Below, in pieces: positions 38,385-46,700 of a stretch of DNA of 64,000 nt (its first letter is position 1; the number at the start of each line of letters is the position of its first letter). The DNA lies in NCBI GenBank assembly GCA_025331435.1, contig JAIWNI010000021.1, positions 1 through 64,000 of the forward strand, written 5' to 3'. The notes below the pieces were generated by a model. The model made no database searches, had not been told where the DNA came from, and saw nothing but the letters and a program-made list of their open reading frames with translations. This stretch comes from Choanephora cucurbitarum (Eukaryota > Mucoromycota > Mucoromycetes > Mucorales > Choanephoraceae). A program made the translations under genes and the position numbers.

Positions 38385-39610
38385 TTAGATCATTTGTTTT
38401 GCCAACCAAGCATATGGCAACAAAAAGACCCACAGTTGAGCTAGATTGATCACAGAATCAGTAAGACGTATAGGTAATGTCACTGTGTTGTCGCTAAAAG
38501 ATCTTGTTTGATAGAATTGAGCCATCAGTTGGTCCTTCTCAACCCATCGTTCAATGTTCCAATTGTGAAAGGCTTCTTCATTGTCTATGGGCATACTATC
38601 TATACTGAATCGTCGTACATGCACATGAATCTTTTTGGGAAAACGTCTAAAGAAAAAGATACTCTGGATGGTATATACTTTCTCAGGTATATCATTGGCT
38701 TCAATTCCATCATAGCCAATCGTAAGATCATATACATAATCTACACTGCCCTTCAATACGGAAGTACAGAGACGGAGACCAGTTGATCTAGGTAAAAGTG
38801 TATATCGATTGTCTTGCTGATAAACAAGAAGGGAAAAATGAATAAGAGAGGTTGTTGACTCAGCCAGTTATACTTACAAGACCATTTTTCTCTGCATATG
38901 CTTTTGATCTTTTACGAGTATCCTCTGCGATAACTAAAGTGAAAGTGATCAAGAAAAGGACATTGGTGCTTTTTTATTTTTCCTTTACCTGTGCCTTCAG
39001 GGAATAAGACCAACCACATAGGTTGATTACTATGCTTTGATCGCTCCAAGTTATTGATGATGTTGTCCTTATCCAATGCCAATCTTCGCTTAAGGAAAAT
39101 GAAATCAAAAAATTGCATACCTAATCCATAGACAGGCAAATGCTTCAAACTTGCTTTCAAAATAATCTTTAATACTCCATGTGCCTTGGCTAAATAAGCA
39201 ATGCACCAGATATAGATCCAGTCCGCATAAATCTAATTTTGTCCATGTCAATGCTAGCTTAGTTCAATGCGAACGCAATTACTCACTTGATGATTGGCTG
39301 TGATAATAGCTCTGTGTGGCAATTTCAATGTAGTATTTCCCTGTCTATCCTTTTCCAAAATGTCTTCCAAAGGACCACAGCTTGAATCGAAAGTAAAGAC
39401 GATATCGGCCGGAGCAAACCATTGAACAAGTGCAACAAGGTTTTGAGACCACATACTCATGGTATACAGTACAAACAGACGGTAGTGCTTATACGAGAAG
39501 GGATATAGCAACAGAGAAAGCAGCTGTGTTAACACAACTGTAGTGGATTGGAAAAACAGGCCAAAATTGACTACTAAAATTTGAAAAATTGTCTGAACGA
39601 GTTGAGCCAT
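38385..39610 (-). CDS. Membrane lysophospholipid acyltransferase (LCLAT1/AGPAT-like)
   Basis: Four exons (39610-39287, 39232-38989, 38933-38878, 38816-38385) give 351 aa. The N-terminus has hydrophobic segments (residues about 5-45 and 55-75). The PlsC motifs are intact: block I NHQIYADW (the NH(X4)D catalytic motif, split by intron 1 after NHQ) and block III FPEGT. A C-terminal hydrophobic helix (VINLAQLWVFLLPYAWLA) completes a membrane protein. The NHQ variant and the long C-terminal half are typical of lysocardiolipin/lysophosphatidylinositol acyltransferases (LCLAT1, AGPAT5, yeast Cst26/Psi1) rather than of the Slc1-type LPA acyltransferase. Likely role: acyl-chain remodelling of PI or related phospholipids in the ER. 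Substrate is inferred from family only. Confidence 0.88.
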
Positions 39611-40240
39611 ACAAGAATGAAAAATACAAGAAAGCAAAAGAAGAGAGAAAATGAGAGAAATAGAAATGCATTTGTCTGAAAACACTTATGTCACGTGTCT
39701 ATCACTATAACACACACGCATGCTACTGCAGATCTCCCCTTGAATTGACATTTTTATGGCCTTGTCTAAGTCAATTTATGGGGCCAGGCCAAATTGCTTT
39801 TTTTTTGTATTACTTTGACTACATAGCTTTCTTTCAAACTTCTTGTTACATCGTCATGACAGCCATTACTAAGCAACCTATTTTGTTGCTTAAGCATTTT
39901 GTCTGATTTGGAAAGGGCGAATTGATTTCTTTAAAGTCTTAAAACTAATTTGTCAAACAGAGACGATCCTCGTCCTCTTTGTTTTTCCTTAATGAAGCAC
40001 AAACTTAACTTTGTAACTAATACAACTTTGACATATTGATGATGACATAAATAGAGACATATTTGAAAAAGTTTTGCTCCGCTTAATTATGTAACAAGAT
40101 AAGATATGCCCCTTTCTTCAGCCTATCTGCTTAGAGGAAGTAACTTAATCTTTGTATTTCAGTCAACTTATTCTCGGGGATGGTTGTCTGTTTCTCGGTA
40201 GCTGTAAAAAAAAAAGAAAAGAAACGTTTTATTCTGTTTT
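39611..40240. other. Intergenic
   Basis: Acyltransferase promoter and RPN9 3' flank. A CACGTG element occurs about 75 bp upstream of the acyltransferase start (near 39692, within TGTCACGTGTC). No gene seen. Confidence 0.45.
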
Positions 40241-41581
40241 CTAAACAAAGACTTCACCACCTTGTTCACCAACAAAGGCACTGATCTTCTTGACTTGGTT
40301 ATCCCATTCTTCAAGCTTGCGCTTCATACCATCAATTTGGTCTCTGTCAAGCACACGGGGCTGAACCCAGGTAACAACCACAACTTGATCCACTTGGTCA
40401 ATAGATCCACGAATGAGATTCAGAGAAAGAGCTTTCATGACCAAATGTTCTACTTCATCCACTGACAAACGTGTTTCAGCAGCAATTTCTGAGAAAGGAA
40501 TAGAACGGTTGTCAGTTGAACGTCTGAAGACAGCTTCAATCAAAGACATCAAACAGATCTTTCTTCTAAGGTTGGCTTGGTTTTGTTCTAATAAAGGCTG
40601 CTTGTTGAAGTGTGGAACCAATGCCTCAAATTTACCAATATCACCTGCATTAAAGGCAAATAAAAGAGAACGAAGCCAGTCATGTTCAGTTCCAGTAAGA
40701 GAATCAAGGATAGGATGCATCAACTAAAGAAACCATCAGTCTCTCTTTCTCTCTTTTCCTTTACATAGCATTTCTCGTATACTTACCAATTCACCAAAGT
40801 TATAGATCATATCACCCAAAAGAGCAGACAAAGAAAGGTCATAAGCTCTACCAACACGGTCTGCTTCAGTCAAATCGGAGATATCGACACAAGCCAAATA
40901 CAATAAAGCACTCTTATAGTATTGAGCATAATCAGCCTTCACCTTATAATATTCTGCACTGACACGATAGAAGCTGGCATAGATGATTGTATCAACACTA
41001 TCAAATCCGTCCAAGATCTTTTCCGAGTCCTCAATAGCCTTTTTGACTTGCTCTGTCTGATTCAGTCTTAACTTGAATTGTGCTGATTCCATCAAAGCAA
41101 GCACATACACATCTTTTGTTTCGGGTGTATCTACTTTGGCAATAATCTCATTTAAAAAGTTGACTGATTCATTGGCATCTAAAAGAACCCCCTATATGTC
41201 AATAAAGCAGATTTGTTGCTTGTGATGTATTATACATACCAGAAAATTGCTTGGCTGCTTGAAGGGCAATAGTGACAAGTGATAGCTTGTTGATTTTGTC
41301 CTCCCATTCAGCAACAAAGCTTTGAAACAAACGTACTTGGAAAGGAGCAGATTCAGGCTCTTTGAACAGATCCAATATTAATTGTGTCAATTGATGCCAG
41401 AGCCTAATAAGATTATCAATATATTACTTTTTAGAGAAAATAGTGATTACGCGTTAGCTTACTTTCTTTCGTAAAGATCCTCAAAGCTTGAGTAATAGTG
41501 TTGAAGTTGAGAGGGTACTTTCTGTTTCTCTTGTGAAAGGAAATTGACAACATCAAAATCGACCTCCATAGATTGTGCCAT
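40241..41581 (-). CDS. RPN9: 26S proteasome regulatory subunit RPN9 (PSMD13)
   Basis: Four exons (41581-41463, 41403-41240, 41178-40787, 40723-40241) give 385 aa, matching Rpn9 family length. The N-terminal helical repeats contain YYSSFEDLYERKLWHQLT, and the C-terminal PCI domain holds ICLMSLIEAVFRRSTDNRSI, SEIAAETRLSVDEVEHLVMK (the winged-helix part) and the basic/hydrophobic end WVQPRVLDRDQI. Rpn9 is a lid subunit that contacts Rpn10/Rpn11 neighbours and helps assemble the 19S particle. All introns are in phase. The start is the first Met of the exon, followed by the acidic stretch MEVDFDVV. Confidence 0.95.
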
Positions 41582-42187
41582 TGTATAATTTGTTATATTG
41601 ATATATTAGTTACGAGAGAGAGAGAGAAAAATATATAGAAAAGGAAAAAGGGGATTGCGCGTCAATATAAAAGAAAAATGAGTGATGGCGGTAAATGAAA
41701 TTGAGTATCAGCATGATTGTTCGCTAAAAGGTTTCGATTCATGATTTGTAGGTACCTCTTGGCCAAACTCGTCACTGTTTGGATGAGATTGCCTTGTTTT
41801 TGAGTGAATAATTTCATGCTTTGAGGGCTAAACAACCGTCATAATTAATCAATGAACAAAGCTTGTACAAAAACTCACTAGTGATCTGCTTTTTTTCACT
41901 TTTTCTTCTTCAATAAGCAGCTCTATGTTATTTCAAGTACAAAATTCAATTCTATCATCGCTTCTAATTCTACGATTGCAAAAGTTTCTTCTATTCAACA
42001 TATAAACAGTCTCGTTTGTTAGCTATATCTGCTTATATACTCATTTATGAAATGAAAAAAAAAGATACACTCACATTCAATGTAGATAAATGTATAAGTC
42101 AATCCCGCCCCGAAGAGATTTGATCACGTGACTTTTCGGCCCGGACTTATTTAGTTGCGATATATATTACATTAAGTTTCAAACAAA
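41582..42187. other. Intergenic, left flank of the retrotransposon array
   Basis: RPN9 promoter and the DNA that bordered the tRNA-Leu gene before the array inserted. Contains a GA-rich stretch near 41610-41630, a TCACGTGA site at 42123-42130, and a TATA-like box (42161-42168). The last four bases, CAAA, are repeated right after the array at 60401-60404. Confidence 0.55.
42161..42168 (+). promoter_or_regulatory. TATA-like box orphaned from the tRNA-Leu gene
   Basis: TATATATT. If the array and one copy of the CAAA duplication are removed, this box lies 32 bp upstream of the first base of tRNA-Leu, the normal place for TBP/TFIIIB contact on tRNA genes. It is now 18 kb away. The role is inferred from spacing only. 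Confidence 0.45.
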
Positions 42188-42705
42188 TGTCGTAGAAAAT
42201 AGCGATTCCAGGCACAAGCAACCTATTGAGGTCGAGTACAACCTGCCTTATAGGTATAATGCCAATAAGAGAAGGTTTAAACCTCAATTGTTGAACAAGA
42301 AAAGAAAGAAGATCCGTCTCAACCTAATTAGTATGAAGCTATTACCTTTAAGAAAAGTCAGACTGTCAACCGATTCGTCAAGACACAACAATCAATCAGC
42401 TTCAAGAATACAATCACTTCCTTCTTTATTTACAATAGTATAGATATTTAGTTTAGAATAGAAAAAGTATAAATACCGTGTTGTTGAATATTGTAAGTTC
42501 TTTATCTTAGACTTACAATATAAAGCACAGGTAAACATTGGAAAGAGAAATAAATAAAACATCTTAGACTTACAATATAAAGCACAGCACAGCACAGTCT
42601 ACGTCACTGCCTTCTAGAACATTTCCCGGTAATCTCATTGGTTAGAAATCCTTCTAAAGTCACGTGACTATCCACAAACATCCTTAAGAAAATATCAAGA
42701 CGACA
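42188..42705 (+). repeat. LTR1 (outer left)
   Basis: 518 bp, starts TGTCGTAG and ends AAGACGACA, giving the 6-bp terminal inverted repeat TGTCGT/ACGACA. By eye identical to LTR3 and LTR4. The first 254 bases carry an open frame that, in the 3' copies, is the end of pol; in LTR1 it has no pol in front of it. The segment near 42658-42667 contains the palindrome GTCACGTGAC. Confidence 0.97.
42504..42587 (+). promoter_or_regulatory. LTR core promoter candidate: duplicated TATA segment
   Basis: A 27-bp direct repeat (42504-42530 and 42561-42587) ends each time in ACAATATAAAGCACAG, so two TATA-like boxes sit 57 bp apart; the second repeat is followed by CACAG repeats. Pol II transcription of the element probably starts shortly downstream, near 42600-42615, placing the U3/R border there (inferred). 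The same arrangement is present in all four LTRs. Confidence 0.6.
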
Positions 42706-42707
42706 AT

Positions 42708-42714
42708 TGGTAGC
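42708..42714 (+). other. Primer-binding site, copy 1
   Basis: TGGTAGC starts two bases after the end of LTR1, the usual spacing. It is complementary to a tRNA 3' end GCTACCA, as found on fungal initiator-Met tRNA. The match beyond seven bases (ATCTCC) does not follow the yeast initiator sequence, so the primer may be another tRNA or the local iMet may differ. Equivalent sites: 48607-48613 and 54505-54511. Confidence 0.65.
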
Positions 42715-42751
42715 ATCTCCTGTCGTATCTCTGAACCTACTGCTTCCTGCC

Positions 42752-42822
42752 TGCCTCTGTGCTGTTTTATTGTTTGCCTCCGTGCTGTTTCTTTGATTTG
42801 CCTGTGTGCTGTTTAATTGGTT
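42752..42822 (+). repeat. Tandem repeats in the retrotransposon 5' leader
   Basis: Three units of 23-24 bp (42752, 42775, 42799), each built on TGCCTSYGTGCTGTTT, with a weaker fourth unit (CCTGTACTGTTAG) following. They lie between the primer-binding site and the gag ATG in every copy (also from about 48651 and 54549). A packaging, dimerisation or translation role is possible but unproven. Confidence 0.6.
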
Positions 42823-42903
42823 GTCCTGTACTGTTAGCTCTTAACTATTTGGTTGATTTTATCTATATTTGGTGTATTTTGATTAGTTTGATTTGAAGAA
42901 AAA

Positions 42904-43767
42904 ATGTCTGAAAATACCGCTTCCAACGCTATTGATAACTCCGCTCTTTTGGCTCTTGTGCAAGAATTCACTAAGGCTTTGAATCTCAACAATGGTGGTA
43001 ACCGACCTCCTCGTACCACAGAACCACCCACTTACGATGGTAGTCGTGATGCCATGGTTATCGACTCTTGGATCCGCACTTTCGAACGGTATACTGATTT
43101 TCAAGGATGGGATCCTGTTCAAAAGAAAAGATATGCTGTAACTTTGCTTCGTGGCCGTGCCGACACCTGGTACCGTACTCTTGAAACCAGGAATGATGAA
43201 CCTGAAAACTGGTTGGTGTTCAAGAGAGAATTGGTCGAATTCTTCCGTCCCGACGACTCTGTACGACTTGCTCGTGATAGGTTGGCAGCCTATCGCCAAA
43301 TGGGTTCCCTAAATGACTATGTAAATGGCTTCATGGATATCATTGCGGCTATCCCTGGGATTACTGAAGACGAATCATGCGACAAGTTCATGCGTGGTTT
43401 GTCTAACCGTGACACTCGGTCTCAAGTACGTCAAGCCCAAGCTGTTTCCTTGAGAGAGGCTATTCGTGTCGCCATCGCTCATGACAGTGCGATCCACGAG
43501 AATCCATCGTTTTACCGTCGCAATAATCATGGCTCGTTCAACCTCAATCGTAACTCTGTGCCTCAAGGTCCTTATGCCGGTGAACCTATGGATCTCAGTG
43601 TGATGTCTTCCTCCCGTGGTAATGTGCGCTGTCACTACTGTGGCAAGACAGGCCATATTCGACGTCATTGCAAGGTCCGCAGTGAGGATATCCGTAAGCT
43701 TGAACAAGACCGTTATCGTCAGGTGAATAAAGGCAATGGTTCCGGATCGTCAAAGGATTTTCATTAA
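42904..43767 (+). CDS. Gag, copy 1
   Basis: 287 aa. Residues about 45-190 form the capsid-like retrotransposon gag domain (GRADTWYRTLE, WLVFKRELVEFFRP). A CCHC zinc knuckle (CHYCGKTGHIRRHC) near residue 243 would bind RNA. The end is basic and Gly/Ser-rich. The ATG follows GAAGAAAAA and is the first in frame. The stop at 43765-43767 lies inside the start of the pol frame, which opens at 43731, so pol is read in the -1 frame relative to gag. Confidence 0.96.
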   Translation: MSENTASNAIDNSALLALVQEFTKALNLNNGGNRPPRTTEPPTYDGSRDAMVIDSWIRTFERYTDFQGWDPVQKKRYAVTLLRGRADTWYRTLETRNDEPENWLVFKRELVEFFRPDDSVRLARDRLAAYRQMGSLNDYVNGFMDIIAAIPGITEDESCDKFMRGLSNRDTRSQVRQAQAVSLREAIRVAIAHDSAIHENPSFYRRNNHGSFNLNRNSVPQGPYAGEPMDLSVMSSSRGNVRCHYCGKTGHIRRHCKVRSEDIRKLEQDRYRQVNKGNGSGSSKDFH

Positions 43768-46700
43768 ACCTAGTTGATGACCAGGAAGTTCAACTAGGTG
43801 AAGATTCTCAAAATCTTCCTGTTAATGATGACCATGTAGATGAAACTTGTTGTTCTTGTCAAAAACATAATAAAGTTGATTCTTCTGCCTCTTATTCTTC
43901 TGTCTCTAATAATGCTTATTGTGAAACTAAGTCTGCTGAGTGTAATGAACAAACTAGTAATGTTGAAGTTGTCAAGGATTCTAGAACTGGTGTAATTACG
44001 GAATTGGTACCTATCATTCATCCAAGTGAAGGCCTTCGTGAAGAATTTCAGCATCTGTCTGAATTGAATGTTGTGGCAACAAAATTACCTTTGTACCAAG
44101 GCTCAGTAAATGATACTAGCGTAGAAGTGTTGATCGACAGTGGTGCAAGCGAGAATTATGTTTCTCAAACCGTTGCTAGACATGCTATTTCTTCTAGTCC
44201 AGTCTATGATCGACAAGTTGAGACAGCTGGTGGCGAAACAACTGCGATCAAAGAGAAAGTCGAAGTCCTACTTGACTTGAGCGGTTTCAAGACCAAAGTC
44301 ATTGCCTATGTGTTTCCTACAAAGTTCGATGTAATACTGGGTAGAACTTGGTTGAAAGAAGTCGATCCGCGTCCCGACTGGTCAAGCGATATTTGGCATA
44401 TCCAAAGCAAGGACAAGAAACAAAAGGTGAAACTGATCCCGTCGAACGATTATCGTAGTGCAGCACGTCCTCAGCTCAACTACTTGATCTCAAAGAAGCA
44501 AGCTGAGAGAAGTATTAGAAAGGGCGCTGACAGTTGTTTGTTGTTTCTTAACGCGATCGACCATGGTGATAAGAACATTGGCCTTGAAAAAGAAGAATAT
44601 TGGGACAAACTGGTTCAAGAATTCTCCTCTGTGTTCCAAAGTGAATTGCCAGGTTTGCCGCCACAACGTGACGTAACTCACGTCATTGATACTGGTGACG
44701 CCAAGCCTATCAGCAGACCACCTTTCAAGATGAGTCCTGCTGAGTTAGACGAGCTGCAGAAGCAAATCAAGGAATTGTTGAAACTTGGTCTGATCCGGCC
44801 TAGTGCCTCACCTTGGGGAGCACCTGTTCTGTTTGTAAAGAAGAAGACTGGTGAGATGCGAATGTGCATCGATTATCGGGCATTGAACAGTGTTACTGTC
44901 AGAAACAACCACCCTTTGCCTAGAATCGATGAGTGCCTAGACCGCCTGCAAGGTGCCACTTACTTCACAAGCCTCGATTTGAAGTCTGGATACCATCAAG
45001 TCCGTATCAAGCCTGAAGATGTGCCAAAAACGGCTTTTAATACTCGTTATGGTCAATTCGAGTTTCTGGTCTTACCTTTTGGTCTCACCAATGCGCCACC
45101 ATCCTTTCAAAGCTTGATGAACAAGATCTTGGGCACTTATCTTGATAAGTTTGCATTGGTGTACCTGGACGACATTCTGATCTACAGCAAATCCTTGGAT
45201 GAACATAAAAAACATGTACGACTGGTTTTGGATAAACTTAAAGAAGCTCAACTGATCGCCAATCTTAAGAAATGTGAATTTGGTAAACGGGAACTAACCT
45301 TTGTTGGATTTGACATTACCTCAAATGGAATTCTGCCAAGTCGTACGAAGGTGGAAGTCTTGAAATCATGGCCTGTGCTGACCAATGTTCAAGAAGTGCG
45401 TTCTTTCATTGGACTCGCGCAACACTACCGGCGTTTTATCCCTGGTTTTGCCTCCATCGCTTCCCCTCTCACTGACTTAACGAAAGGCACTGGTCCCAAA
45501 CGTCGGCCTATCGTCTGGACAAAAGAATGCCAAGAAAGCTTTGACAAGATCAAGTCGCTCATGGTCTCTGCTCCCGTTTTGCAAGCTCCAGATATGGATA
45601 AGCCATTCCGAGTAGAAACAGATGCATCTGATTTCGGATGTGGTGCTGTTCTTCTACAGCCTGACAATAAGGAACCTCCTGCTTGGCATCCAGTAGCCTA
45701 TGAATCTAAGAAATTTTCGTCTGCAGAGCGCAATTACCCTGCTCAAGAACGAGAATTGATGGGTATATTGCATGCTCTTCGCACTTGGCGCTGTTTTCTG
45801 GATGGTTGTCGAGGCGGATACAAGATCTTGACCGACCATTTACCCAACTGTTACTTGCGTACACAGGAAAAAATGAGTCCAAGACTAGTCAGATGGATGA
45901 ACGAGTTGGAATTATATTCACCCACAATAGAATATAAACCCGGAAAAGAAAACAACGTAGCCGATGTTCTTTCCAGAATTGGTGGTCCCGAATCTGACAC
46001 TGCTGACACCTCTTTGGAACCTGAATTCTTGTACGCTGTCTGGACAATGAAGAATGCGCCTGAATCCATTCAGAATGACTGGCCACTTCTCTACTTGAAT
46101 CTTGATCGAGTACGATCCTCAGAATTACGCAAGTACTTGGTAGATCGACAAGACAAGTTTATTGTCAAGGACAATAAAGTGTTCCACAAGGTTGAAATTG
46201 ATGATAAACAGACCATCAAGGCTGTCCCATTTGTACCCTTTGCTGCTAGAGCCGATCTGGTGGCACGTTACCATGAGTCAAATGGACATGCTGGCTTGGG
46301 TACTATGATCAAACTGTTTGTACCTCGTTTTTGGTGGCCCAGTCTGAAGCGTGACCTAAAAGGATGGTTAAAAACTTGTCCAGCTTGTCAGGTTAACAGT
46401 CGTCCTGGTCACTCCCATCATGATGTTATGCATCCGCTTAAGGTACCAGCCGCCTTTGACCGTTGGCATTTAGACTTTGTTGGTGAATTACCTTTAACCG
46501 TAAAAGGCAACCGCTGGCTACTCGTTGCTGTGGATTACGCCACAAATTGGCCTATTGCTCGTGCTGTACCGTTTGCCACTAAAGAAACCATCGCTGATTT
46601 TATATATGAAGAAATCATGATGCGTTTTGGTTGTCCTTCGGAGATCCTCACTGACCGCGGTTCTAACTTCAATAGTGAATTAGTTAATGCGTATCTGAAA

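Noticed and set aside
42401..42595. Minus-strand small frame in each LTR as a possible accessory gene
   Set aside because: Short, and its repeat of ALYCKSK simply reflects the 27-bp direct repeat in the LTR.
42883..43299. 138-codon antisense frame over gag, present in all three copies
   Set aside because: Shadow of the gag coding strand; it has no domain and no promoter.
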